From Pseudoalteromonas rubra (lineage in GTDB: Bacteria > Pseudomonadota > Gammaproteobacteria > Enterobacterales > Alteromonadaceae), in the NCBI RefSeq assembly GCF_000238295.3, contig NZ_AHCD03000026.1, positions 186,001-250,000 of the forward strand: a stretch of 64,000 nt of DNA, in the 5' to 3' direction. Positions within the stretch are counted from its first letter, which is position 1; each line of letters opens with the position of its first letter. This document shows, piece after piece, positions 36,321 through 48,100 of the stretch. The notes under the pieces are model-generated. The model searched no databases. It was not told where the DNA came from and saw only the letters and a program-made list of their open reading frames with translations. The translations under genes and the position numbers were made by a program.

Positions 36321-36755
36321 CTACTCGGCTCCCGCTTTCACTTTACAGAGCTTTACACAAAATAAGACAGTAAACATCAGAGCCATAAGCACGATTGCTT
36401 GTTTGGACCGTCCAATTTCCTTCTCTCCCTGCGCTTTAGATATCACACTCTCAAAGAAAACAATGTCCGATGCTCCCTGCAACCTCTCAAAATAATAAAA
36501 GCTATATTGATTTCCAACTATCGGCTTAGAAAAGTTTTCACAAGCTGCTTTGGAAGTAAAGGTATATTCATCCCCTTCTATTAGAAACTCATGTATAAAC
36601 TTTTTACCCTTCCCCCCAAAATACCTGCACTCATATTGCTGCAGCGTACCAGTGGCAGAAACAGGCTCTCTACTTTCTATAAAGCCCCAATATACAATCA
36701 TAGCAATTGCCCCAAATGCCAGGCCTATCAGCGTTAATTTATCTTTTAATAACAT
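36321..36755 (-). CDS. Hypothetical membrane protein
   Basis: I do not recognise this 144-aa protein. One N-terminal helix (about 9-26) and one C-terminal helix (about 117-136) flank a soluble domain of about 90 residues. That domain has 'GTLQQYECRYFGGKGKKFIHEFLIEG' style beta-strand alternation and a CENF segment. The layout recalls small DUF3592-like membrane proteins, but the similarity is too loose to name it. It begins 17 bp after the Sel1-like gene (AAAGG upstream of ATG 36755) and ends 14 bp before the 80-aa gene, forming a three-gene unit. Confidence 0.65.
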   Translation of the reverse strand: MLLKDKLTLIGLAFGAIAMIVYWGFIESREPVSATGTLQQYECRYFGGKGKKFIHEFLIEGDEYTFTSKAACENFSKPIVGNQYSFYYFERLQGASDIVFFESVISKAQGEKEIGRSKQAIVLMALMFTVLFCVKLCKVKAGAE

Positions 36756-36772
36756 TACAAACGGCCTTTGCC

Positions 36773-37531
36773 CTATTTCTCTAATAGCTGCCTTAGTGAC
36801 GCCCCATACAAATCACTCAATATCGCCTCATGGGTAAACACTTTATATGCAGGCTCCCCAAGTAACTTGTCTCCGATCGCTATCCAATACTCTTCTGAGT
36901 ATTGCTTGTTTTTATTTGGAAAAATCCCTGTCTCTTTAAAGTATGCAATAAGATAGGCGGCTTCAGCAGAGCCATTTTTCATCGCAGTGTAAAGGTTGTA
37001 CAGTGCCTGTTTATTACTTTTATTAAGATACTCACCTTTTAGTATCGCCAGCGCTGATTGAATATGAAACCGATTGAGCGCCTTTGTGTTTGACTGGCCC
37101 ACCCCTCTCAGAATTGACATCGCCGACAATAGCTCTGTCGCGCTGCTGGCATGATTAAACAAGTAACTACCGGCAAGCTCAGCGCCATGTTCAGAGCCAT
37201 AAGACGACGCAAGTAGCCAAAACTCAATCGCCTCCTTTTCTTTTCCTTTTTTATATAGGCACCTACCAAATGTATTCAATTGACTTATAAAAAGATCATT
37301 CATGTGTGGCCGGTTTAAATCAGGCTCCTTCTGATTCATAGCCCCACCTTCTTCCAGTTTCTGACAAAACGTTTTTGAAGGAATCGAAACATTCAAATCA
37401 AACGCATGTACATGAAGCACGAATAAAGAACATACGATATAAAAAACAGCAGGGGTAAAAAAGCCCCTATAACTCATTCCTGTTCTAATCATGTCATCAC
37501 CCAAAGTACGCATTAAAAACCCAAACTGCAC
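36773..37531 (-). CDS. Exported Sel1-like repeat protein
   Basis: A 252-aa protein with a GTG start at 37531, chosen because AAGGA lies 7 bp upstream. The internal ATGs at codons 14 and 19 have poorer sites. A hydrophobic signal or anchor segment spans about residues 25-43 (FFTPAVFYIVCSLFVLHVHA). The mature part carries Sel1/TPR-like helical repeats with KGKEKEAIEFWLLASSYGS and MKNGSAEAAYLIAYFKETGI. It is a clear paralogue of 35228-35929. It heads the unit with the 144-aa and 80-aa genes. Function unknown. Confidence 0.75.
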   Translation of the reverse strand: MQFGFLMRTLGDDMIRTGMSYRGFFTPAVFYIVCSLFVLHVHAFDLNVSIPSKTFCQKLEEGGAMNQKEPDLNRPHMNDLFISQLNTFGRCLYKKGKEKEAIEFWLLASSYGSEHGAELAGSYLFNHASSATELLSAMSILRGVGQSNTKALNRFHIQSALAILKGEYLNKSNKQALYNLYTAMKNGSAEAAYLIAYFKETGIFPNKNKQYSEEYWIAIGDKLLGEPAYKVFTHEAILSDLYGASLRQLLEK

Positions 37532-37818
37532 AGCTTATTCCTTTTTGTCTCAATAAAAAGAGCATATCACTTTCAGCAATGGCTCCCTCTTCTATGTACC
37601 CCATAAATGTCACACTTGTTATCTGAAATCAGGCAACTGAGCACAATGCGAACCTTGTTGTAAATAAAAGCCATGCTCCACGATTAAGCTCCACACGAAA
37701 GCCCAATGGTTGCAACATAATCACAGTGGTACGGTTACAATACTTTTAGTTTTAAATCTTAAAAGCGCCCACAGATAAGGGGAAATCTCACACTTGCAAT
37801 GAAGGTAAAACCACTCAA

Positions 37819-38112
37819 CTACCAACCACCAGCCTCTGCGAGCATTACGAAAAGTGTGCAAGAAAATATAACAACCATGGAAAGCCTCGTGTTTTTTATA
37901 CAAGAGCGGTATAAAGCCAGTTTTTTGCTACTATCAAGCTTGAGGAATGATTGCTTGGAGTTACCCAATGCTTCTGAGTTAATCAAATAATAAAGCTCCA
38001 TTGTGCCCTTTTCTATATCCAGCTCATCCCTCAGCCTACTAGCCAGAAAATAGCCCCTTATCGATATGCCCATTACAAAAAAGAAACTTATAAAAAATAT
38101 TAAATCTGTCAA
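37819..38112 (-). CDS. Hypothetical small membrane protein
   Basis: An unrecognised 97-aa protein with two hydrophobic helices (about residues 3-22 and 77-92) and a polar middle rich in Leu, Ser and Lys. The TTG start at 38112 is supported by AGGAG 7 bp upstream. It is located between the transposase remnant and the Sel1-like unit. A candidate -10 (TATACT on the minus strand at 38161-38156) lies about 45 bp upstream of the start. Confidence 0.5.
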   Translation of the reverse strand: MTDLIFFISFFFVMGISIRGYFLASRLRDELDIEKGTMELYYLINSEALGNSKQSFLKLDSSKKLALYRSCIKNTRLSMVVIFSCTLFVMLAEAGGW

Positions 38113-38252
38113 ACCTTAACTCCTGCACCACCTTTAACAAGCCCCAGGGACTCTTAGTATAATTTAGATATAGTTTTAAGTGACATCCTCCAAGGACGCA
38201 AAACATAGCGTACAATCCGCACGCCAATTTTAGGTGACTGTCCATATAACTC

Positions 38253-38483
38253 TTACAACACAATATGCGTGTGATTGCTCATAACGGCATAGCCACACAC
38301 ATCAATGCAAAACACCTTCGCAAGGGTCTGCAATTTTTCCTCAACCCAATCTCGCCGATGTTCATAAGACTTGCCCGTGACGCGGTCTTTGCCGCACAGA
38401 AATGCCCGACGAACACACCGGGATATACAGTGGTAGTACTTAGTGTCTGATAAGCTGACCTGTCTCTTCCTTGCCATTGGCAT
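38253..38483 (-). pseudogene. Truncated RAYT / IS200-like transposase
   Basis: Only the first 76 residues of a Y1 (HUH) transposase remain. 'KYYHCISRCVRRAFLCGKDRVTGKSYEHRR' (a well-known RAYT opening) leads up to GYAVMSNHTHIVL, which contains the HUH-type metal-binding histidines. The frame then meets TAA, while full-length relatives continue for roughly 240 more residues that include the catalytic tyrosine. It cannot be active. REP-like repeats surround it, consistent with the REP-associated family. Confidence 0.85.
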
Positions 38484-38786
38484 AATCTAGCATCCTCAAT
38501 CCATTGAGTATTGTCTAAAGGTAGACGGCGTACATTTTGTACGCCAATTTTAGGTGGCTGTCCATGTAACTTCACACATAAGACTTGCCCGTGACACGGT
38601 CTTTACCGCATAGAAATGCCCGGCGAACACACCGGGATATACAGTGGTAGTACTTAGTATCTGATAAGCTGACCTGCTTCTTCCTTGCCATTGGCATAAT
38701 CTAGCATCCTCAATCCATTGAGTATTGTCTAAAGGTAGACGGCGTACATTTTGTACGCCAATTTTAGGTGGCTGTCCATGTAACTT
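38363..38786. repeat. Tandem direct duplication, 214-bp period
   Basis: Bases from about 38363-38572 recur from 38577-38786 at a constant offset of 214 with only a few mismatches. The unit includes the 5' end of the transposase remnant, its upstream region and one REP-like repeat. A second, even shorter transposase fragment is thereby created. Confidence 0.9.
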
Positions 38787-38876
38787 TCCCAACTTTCCTC
38801 CATGTAACTTTCCACACAGGCCTACTCGGCTTGAAATCGCTGGAACGTCCATATATATCCATTCAGCTTTTTTTGA

Positions 38877-39119
38877 CTAGTCTTCTTGCTTGAACTTCTT
38901 AAACTTTGATTGTAGATAAATAGTAAAAGGTAAAATAGCTATCAACTTAATTAGCTGACCTGAGAAAAAATATATCCCAGTGAAACTCAAAGCGATTAGT
39001 ATTCCAGAAATCTGTACACCCTCAAATATTCTATTGATTAATTTTGAACGCGTTATGTCAACTTGCCAAAGGACTGCGCAGAAAACTAAATACAAAAATA
39101 TGAAAAAATCTAAGATCAT
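38877..39119 (-). CDS. Small membrane protein, candidate immunity protein for the RHS giant
   Basis: An 80-aa protein from ATG 39119 (MILDFFIFLY), with AGAGG 6 bp upstream. The ATG lies 10 bp after the RHS stop codon, which suggests translational coupling. It has about three hydrophobic segments (3-19, 35-53, 56-70) and a basic tail, QSKFKKFKQED. About 57 of 80 residues are shared with the protein at 36064-36306. A small gene directly after the variable C-terminus of an RHS protein is normally its cognate immunity gene. Being membrane-embedded, it would protect against a toxin acting at the membrane. This role is inferred from position only. Confidence 0.7.
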   Translation of the reverse strand: MILDFFIFLYLVFCAVLWQVDITRSKLINRIFEGVQISGILIALSFTGIYFFSGQLIKLIAILPFTIYLQSKFKKFKQED

Positions 39120-39129
39120 TAAAACCTCT

Positions 39130-42100
39130 TTAGTTACCAAACACACCTTTATAGACCTGGTAAGCATCATTACCGATCCACAGTTTTTCTGCACGATTCA
39201 GGGAGCCGGCTGGTGAATATGGAGTTCCAATACGAAGAGTGTTCACACCACTTGCTCCTGCCATGCCTGCATCAATAATGATAAATGCCTTTTTTCCAAA
39301 CTCAGGGTCTGCTCCAAAACCACCGTATGCATGCGCCATTGGATTACGTCCACTCATAGCTTCATACAGATTAGACGCGCCATGCATAAACATAAGACCC
39401 CCTCCAGCAGCACAACCTATCCCACTAGTCGAGCCACAAATGGCAACCGCACCAGTTATTTCAGCAACTCCTGCCGCTCCTTGAGATAGCCTGTGAAGGT
39501 TTTCAGTACCTAAAACTTCTTGAGCAGCCTTATACTCTTGCTCATACACGCCACTCCAATACTCTCCCAACGTACGAGTAGCATCATCCCAGATTTTTCC
39601 GTAATCCACGTCTTTAGCCTGATTATACAAGTACTGCATAGCAGCAAAACGCGCACCATTAGAGAACTTGCCACCTGACACAACGGACGCAGTGCCGCCA
39701 ATAACAGCTGAAATAACGGTGCCCTGTGCAACCTGACCAACTGTCAGATCACTGCCCCCTGGCAAGTAAGCGCCACCAGCTCCTTTCGTTACGCCAGCAC
39801 TAAAGAAACCATGGCCAAATTTACCGCCTGCCATGACGGAAGATATCCCTCCAATCATAGCATGTGCCGTGATTTGACCTGCAACCTGACCGGATGTCAG
39901 TAAATTTCCACCAAAGTCGATGTAATTAGAATATTGAGCACCATTAAAGACCACGTCATCTACGTTTTGTGCTCCCATCTTAGAGAAGTTGGAGCCAATT
40001 GCATTCAATACAGTCGCGCTCATATAGGCAATATAAGCAGACTCTCTGGCATATTCAGATGGGACGCCCATCGCCCGGTTATATTCATAGTTCCAAGCTG
40101 CTGAACAGGCTGGTGCACCTGGCCCGCAGAATGCCGATGCAACAGAACCCGCAATATGCGTTAAATCTTTACCAAACACCTTAGCAGAAGCACGAATGAT
40201 ATTTCGCGTCAGCTTTTTCAGTGGCTTAATAACATAACCACTCGGGTCGGTGTAAGACAGCGGATTGTTATACACATAACTAAAGGTATTGTAGTTTTGC
40301 AAATTGCCCGGTGCCTGCGTAATTGGATCCGGCTGCATAAAACGCCCGGTGAGTGCGTCATAAATACGACCATTCATATGTATGATGCGGCTTTCACCGT
40401 CAACCGAGACTGGCTCATGGCCGGTATAACCGCGGGTGTTGTCAGAAATATCAAACAGGAACGCCAGATCAGGGTGCAACCCAACCGCCTTCGCAGCTTT
40501 TTCCGTTTCAGATTCTGAGGTACGCAACTGGCCAAACACGTCGTAGCTCATCCGCTTTACAACATTAAAATACTGATCAGTAATGGCCACAATCGATCCC
40601 TGATGGTCTGTAAACAGCCACTGTATCGTGCTTCCCTGAGCTTGTTCATCGCCCGAGGTGTACTTTATCGTCGCGTCATTACCCACATAACGCTTAATGT
40701 AAGCCTGCTTGTCATTGCCCGATTTGGTCGTTAACTCCAGCGCACCCACATAGTAAACAGTCTGATTGCCATCCACCCGCTTATAGCGGCGGTTGTTAAT
40801 GTCGTAGTCGAAGATCACGGTTTCATTACGGCCTTCGATTTCCTTCACTTTGTTACGGGTGCTGTATTTCAGGGTCCTTATCGTGGATAAACCACGCTTC
40901 ATGCGCGTCTGGTTACCGTTAGCATCGTAGAAATAAGACTCTGTTACACGTACATCATCACTCACACTGGCACTACTAAGCGAGGCAGAAAAACGATTCT
41001 CCATCAACGGACTCTTTGCTTCCTCACTACCCCAGGTATCAAACTTTGGAGGTGGTGGCGGAAGAATGATAGGCACGCCATTACCATCATCACTCACAAA
41101 GTTACTTCTGGAAGTTAGCGCATGGAGGGCTGCACCATGTTGCCCGTATTGCTGATGCCATTTCCCTATTTTTGTGAGGTTACCATTGCTATCGTATTCA
41201 AACTGTTGTGTACCATTGATATGCGTCACCCGATTGAGATCATCATAGCCAAACGTTTCCAGCTCAAACCCGGTCAGGGTGCGATTGATCAGGTTACCCA
41301 GACCATCAAAGGCATAACTGTCTGACTGGACGGCCTCAAGCTCTCCTTCACCTGAAATATGAGTCAGATCTCCGGTAACAGGGTCATAGGTGATTGCCAT
41401 CGTCTTACCACCTTTGATGTACTGGCTCACCTGTCCGCGTGTATTTAAGGACTTAACCTGGTAGTAGATACGTCCTCTGCTTCCTTCACGAGCTTCCCTT
41501 CGCTCAAACAACTGACCATATTGATAGGTATTTTTCACACCTCTGGCTTCAATATATTTGTCTTCCCCACCGTTATTCATACGGCGGTAGTCATCAAACT
41601 GGAAGGCTAGTCTGCCATGAGCATCATAGGCTTGCTGCTGAATGACACACAATGAAGTTAAAGGATCAGCTATAGCCGGTAAGTTGTCCGGATCTGATAC
41701 TTTGATACGTAAATCATAGTGGTTGGTATCCAGCTCAACATCGTTTTTATCACAAGCACTTGCGCGCTCGAGCGATGTCAGGGTCGCAACCGCGCGGCCA
41801 AAATTATCGTAGAAATAAAACTGACGCCAGTCCTGCCCCTGAGAAGCAGAAATTAACTGATGCACATTAGCGGGGCTTTGACCGTATTCCCAGACGCTGT
41901 CCCCTTCTGAAAGTCGTTCAGTTTGCAGATAAGCCGCACTGTCCTTACCGCCGGGCTCCGCCCCTAGTACCTGACTCTGATGTGTTTTACGACCCAGTAA
42001 ATCATAGGTAAAGTACTGAGTGACCTTACGCGCATCAGTCTGGCTTGTAAGCTCACCGAACGCATTATACGTGTATGTCCAGGTGCCTCTGTCAGCATCT

Positions 42101-45100
42101 TTCAGCTCAATTCTGCGACCAAGCGCATTGTACTCATTGTCTACCAGGACACGACCATTATCCGCTGACGAAGAAACGGTATCCTGATTGCCCATCACAT
42201 CATAAGTATAGGTAAGCGTGTTACCCATACTGTCAGTGACCTGAACGACCTGACCCAGTGTATTCTTGGTCGTCGTCGTCGATTGTGAAGCATCAGATTC
42301 ATCGCCAATATGACCACGGATCGTGGTTGTCGATTCCAACCCATTGAACGTCGTTGCCGTTGTCATGCCGGAGTTTTCATCTACGACTTTCTGAACCCGA
42401 TCAAAAATATCATGGTAGGTTTTTACCGGCTCAGCCTTATGGGCCTCAGTGTGAAGCAATCTGCCGTATTTGTCATAGAAGTTCTTCATTTCCAGTGTGC
42501 TACCTTTCACACTGGGTACAATCGATTTATAAGGTCTGCCGGCTTTATCCAGATACTGTGTTTCGAGCAACTCACCGTTAACGTAACGCTGTGACTTCAC
42601 TGAACACTGGAGCTCAGTACATTCACTCAGATAAGTATAACTATGCGCACCAGTCGTCTGATACTGGCCAATGGCACTGCCAAACGTATCATACAGCTTA
42701 TAGGTATATACCCCGCCCGGAGAAAGAATACGAGTCGGTGCACCATGTCCGTTACGGACCAGGATTTCTGCACTTTTTGCTACCAGAGCGCCTGAGTTTT
42801 CCAGCCCGGCACTCAAGTCAGCGGGAGCGGCATCCACATTTTGCAAGCTATAACGCAGGTAACGACCATCCGCATCATACACATGCTCGGTCACTCGCGT
42901 TTGCTTGTCTTCAATCGCACATTGATCACTGTCGTTACTTGTCTCAGTACGTTTGATATTCCCCACGTCATCATAGACATACGTTTTGGTCAATTGCGCA
43001 TCACAGCTCCCGCCCGGGGCAATGATTTCCTGCTTAAGCATGTACGGATGTGTGTCACTTGCACCGTAATACACAAACGCTGATGTCTTGCTAATGCCGT
43101 TATTACCGCTACCATCCGCATGTGTTGCTGTTGCCTTAGTGATCCGGCCAAAGCGTTTGGCTTGTGCCGTGCCGGTATATTCATTGGTGGTGGTGACTTT
43201 AGACAGTGCTGTTCCACCACTACCAGAACGAACGAAAGTATGACTACCCGCAGCACTGACATTGAATTTAGTGACAACAGACTCGATCAGATTCGCATTG
43301 TTATCCTCATCATAGGTCATGTCCGTTTCACTACATCCATAACCACTGATTGTATAATTGCTATTTAATCGCGCATCACATTCACGGGCATTTTGCAGCA
43401 GGGCCTGATACGCCTTACCACCACGATGTTCGATTTCAACATACTTGTATGTATTGTAAGCCCGGCTCAGATATCGGTTTGTTGAAATAATCGAATCCGC
43501 TTCGCCCGCTTTTTTGAAGTATTTGTCAGTCGATAAAGGCATGCCTGTGAACGGGAAGTGCTGCAAATAACGCGTTGTTGTAACAATGGCATATTGTTCA
43601 TCTGTCAGCTGTTCTTGTTTATAGGTGGTTGTAGTCAGAGACTGAAAGCCCAGCATACCGCGCCCACCAAATTGCGCCCGTGCACCTTCATAAAAGTAAT
43701 CGACAGAAACCGTACCAACATTATTACTGTTCGGGCTGTCCGTTGTGACCTCGCTGACCAGCTGCAATGGCGCTATATACTTGCTCACCTTAAGATCAGA
43801 ACGTTTTACGTTTTCATCTTGCGTAAACAAGGTTACGTTGCCCTCATATACGCTTGGATCAGTCATGGAGGCATAGTCAATTGCAGTTACGCTACCGTAC
43901 CCTTGTGTAACCGTCCTCAATAGGCCACTGGTTGGCAGCATGCTGTTATCGTAGCGGATTTCAATAGAACCACCATTTTTGAATAGCAGATCATTGTTGC
44001 CATCATAGTCGAAGTCGAAGGTTGTCAGATAGTCACCAGCCAGAGACTGTAAAGTCGCAGTTGGAAGCACAAACTTGTCGACCTGCTCCAGCGTATTGTT
44101 TTTTGGTGACCACTCATAATGTGTCCAGTTGGTATCTAGCTTGCCCCGGAAGAACAGGTCTGGTTTACCATTTCGGTCCACATCAATGGCTGTGGGTGTA
44201 GTGACATCTTTGTGGATTTCACTACGATCGCTCAAATCAAGATCAACATCGTACGTAAAGTTATGCTCAAACATAGGCTCAGACTGAGATTTGTTGATCC
44301 ACAACTGCCAGCTACCTGTCTGATCGCCTTTGTACTCATCCCACTCGCTAACATCCAAAAATAACAGATCGACGAGGCCATCAGCATTGGCATCGTTAAG
44401 CTGTAGCGAGCGCACTTTTTTAGAGGAGACAATTGATTTTGCTCTGAAACGCTGTACCTGGTTAGTGCCTGTGCCCTCTATACCATGGTTGTAAAACACA
44501 TAGACACTGTTTGACTGCTTGTCATCACATTTAGAACCACCAGCACATTTCAACGACACAATATCAGCCAGACCATCGGCATTCATATCTGTCAGGAACC
44601 ACTCTCCATCCTCTTCACTCACTGCGCCAAGCCAATCATCAGTGCTGAAGAGCTTTAATCCTAACGGTGTAGCAAACTGTTTTTTAACAGGATCATAATG
44701 GCGCACATAGGCGGATTCTGAACTATCCAGCTTATAGACAATATCGCTGTACCCATCGCCATTCATGTCTGCAAACTGAGGCTCTTTAAAGTACAGTGCA
44801 CGCTCTCTTTCCTGTGACGCGCTGTCAGATGGCAAAAATAAGTCGGTGATATCCACGCGTTGCAGGGTCTGGCCAACCAGCTCATAGACAGCAAAGTAGT
44901 CACGTCCGTAGTTGCTGTCATAGTCCTTTTTCATGTTGACGAACAGCTCTTGCTTTCCATCGTTGTTGTAATCAAAGGTCTCAACAGAAACACTTGCCTC
45001 ATCATCACCGCGAACAAAGTCCGTACAGGCAAAGCGAGAAGCGTCATCGAGTCTGTCACCACCTTTAAGCAAACATAGCTTGTAGTCTTTACCTTCGTAA

Positions 45101-48100
45101 CGCTCGAGTACCGCGATTTCAGGTATACCATCCCCTTCGCTGTCGACACTTAATACCGCCGCCAGTGCATGTTTCCCTTCTCTGTGATAAGGCAGACTGT
45201 ATACCTTAGCACTAGACGTGTAAGACAAAGAATCAGAGAAAGCGTCATAGTTAAACTGGATCGGTAGTTTACAAACATTAGCAGCATCACACTGCTTCAC
45301 AGAAGTCAGCAAACGCAGGCCATTTGCGGCTGTTTCCGTACCTAATACAAAGTGAGACAACACTCTGTCAAAGTGGTTTTTGACTGTGATGCTTTGCAGC
45401 TCGGCACGCTCAGATGACATAAGCCCGTTAAAGACGTAGCCAGCTCTGCGTATCTCACCGGCTCGATAATTAAACTCAACACTGTTACCACTGTAGGCTA
45501 CCTTAGTCAGGACTTTTTCTGTTTCACCCAGCACCTGACCAGAGACAGAGTCACTGTATTCATATTTGATGGCAGTGTCTTCGACTTGCATGTTGTCGTA
45601 CACAGAATGCAGTAACCAGGTTAATGTTCTGTCGCTTCTGTTACCCAATCGAATTTCACTGTCGGCCGCCCCACCGTAGCGCTTCAGGGTGCCGTCTTTC
45701 GCTTTCACAAGAAACTCTATGCTGTCTGCGGTGCCGATTTTTGCAACCGTGACCTGAGAATCCAGCTCAAGCACATAGGTCTCCAGGGGGTTGTAATCAT
45801 CAAAGTCACCTGTCACATCCGCGGGGATAAGCCTTTGTCCACCCAAACAGAAGCGGTCGCTCTGTGTGAAGGTTAGCGGCTTAAACTGGCCATCCTGTGC
45901 AAACGTTTGTGGACAGCGAGAAATTGCGCCACCCGCTCCAATAGACCAGCCCAGCGCCACATTAGAGCTGCCAGCCTGAGAATCGTAGTTTAGCGTTACT
46001 TGTGGTGCGACCCCTGCTATACCGGATGGCAATTCAATCGGTACGGTATAACTGGCACTGCCGTTTTCCGTTACCCTGAAGTTACCTTGCGTTGGCGTAA
46101 GACGTGCGTGCTGCAAGAGCGCCTCTCGGTCATGCGTCGGCTCTTTTGCTGTACCTTCAGGCAGGTGAACATTGATACCGGACTGTACCACACTATCCTG
46201 AATGTAGACCTGCTTGGTCTCAGCATATTGCGGGCTACAGAAGGTTTTGGTATTGGCATTCACTGCAACAGAGATGCACGCACGAGCCCGGAACTTATAG
46301 TTACCATTATGCAAGGCCATATTGTAGTTCGTGCTGTCTGAATTAGGGGCTTTTTTACTGCTACTACTTGCAGTAACTCTGGATTCAGACTCATAAGGCT
46401 GACCGTTTGCACTCATTTCAAGGTCATAAAATTCAACCGGGCCTGACACTGAAAGCCCTAAAGTCAGGTTACCAAAGTTCTGACTAAGCACATTTATCTC
46501 GGGTGTTTGAAAGCCATCTTCTTTGTCGAATGGATCCGTTCCCAGCAGCAATTCAGCCTCGAAGCTGAGTCCGTCACCATCATCATCCGCACTGTAGCTA
46601 CACGCTTCATTAGTTGTACAGAAATCATAAAAATAGTTGAGTGTTTTCAGCGTTAGCTGGTCATACTGTTCACTGCGGTAAAACAACAGCTCAAGAACAA
46701 GGTTTGCTCTGGACATGCCCTGTTCAAGTAAGCCCTGCCAGTAACCATAACCTTGCCCGCCCACCAATACCGTTCTGGCTTCTTGTTGGGAGATATTTTT
46801 CACTTTCGCTATCATGGCCAACGTAAAGGCTTCATTTGACATAGCGCTGTTGCTGTAAATCGCAACACCATCTTCTGTAACACTGCCTAAAATCAAGCGT
46901 GCCACTTCTTCGATGGACAATAGATCGTTAGTCACCAGGTAGCTCAGAATATTCAGCTGATCTTTTGTTGGAGACTCATCTCTGAGCACAAACATAAGCT
47001 CTGTGATCGTCCAGATAGCTTCATCCCTTTGTTCAGGGCGCAACAACTTTGCATCATTTTCAATGGAGTCTTGCCACTGTGGGAAATGTTGGTTCAATAA
47101 CGCTCCCAGCTCCCCTAACCCCTGCCAATGCATGGCATTACGTTTTATCAACCCAGGATTAATTACGTATACGTCTTTCTCAGTTTGAACATACACATGT
47201 CCATCAGCAGAAACCTGAGGCTGCGCAACAACCCCACCGGAACCGGGGAATAAATAATGCCAATAGACCTCACCGTTGTCTGCGTTCAGAGCATACAGTG
47301 CTTCGTCCAGAGAGCCGACATAAACGACCGGCGTATCTTCTCCATAGACCTTAGTCAACTGGGCTGGAGCAACAATGGGTCCGCGCGTATCAAACAACCA
47401 TTGGACACGCTTGCTTGACTCATTCGTATTCGTAATATCGTGCCGGATGCTATAGAAACGATTGTTTCGCGCACCAAAGTAAACATCATCATAGACTCCA
47501 CCATGGGCCATCGAGGTATTACTCTTGATAAGCGGCATGGCCACGACATCACTGTGTTTTGAAGCATCAGCGATGCCAGCCGGTGTTTTATGGCTCCACT
47601 TCAGCTCGAACTTTTGGTCGTCCGTCACTATGTACGCATTCAGACCAGTCTCTGATCCCGCATACAAAATGCCATTTTCGCTGAATGAAAACCCTCTCGA
47701 AAGCAGATCAGGACCGTTTTCTGAGCCAGAGCCATCAACGACAATACTGGAATAAATAGGTGCGTCGTTTTTACTGACACCGTTATTCACTTTTAAATAG
47801 GCACCACCGTCAATCAACTTATCGGCGACATAGTCGGACACCAACGCTTTAAATCCGTCATGCTGGATAGCCAGATTGTTAGAATAACTGTAGGTTTCAG
47901 CGGTTTGGCGCAGTTGTACCTGAAGCGAAGTTTGTGATTGCGAAAAGCCAATCCCTTTTACATATAAGCAGCGACTCGCACCACACTCCTCAATACTCGC
48001 AGATTGAATATAAGGAGGCAGATGCTCTACAGTAAACTGCTGACCGGCTGTACACGTACTGCCATCATAACAAGCTTGAATTTCATAGGTTACGTGGCCC

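Larger units (their letters stand above)
38221..38816. repeat. REP-like repeats around a transposase remnant
   Basis: The motif ACGCCAATTTTAGGTG(G/A)CTGTCCAT occurs at 38221-38245, 38541-38565 and 38755-38779, with a shorter TCCATGTAACTTT piece near 38808-38821. The second and third copies are preceded by an imperfect palindrome, GCGTACATTTTGTACGC (for example 38528-38544). Short palindromes of this kind beside a RAYT gene are what REP/BIME elements look like. Confidence 0.6.

Noticed and set aside
38039..38263. A 74-codon frame overlapping the end of the transposase remnant
   Set aside because: It runs across the REP-like repeat and the 5' end of the 97-aa gene and has no protein-like features.
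38221..38821. Spaced direct repeats that might suggest a CRISPR array
   Set aside because: The repeats are few, of unequal spacing and tied to a transposase remnant; the 214-bp period is a simple tandem duplication, and there are no cas genes.
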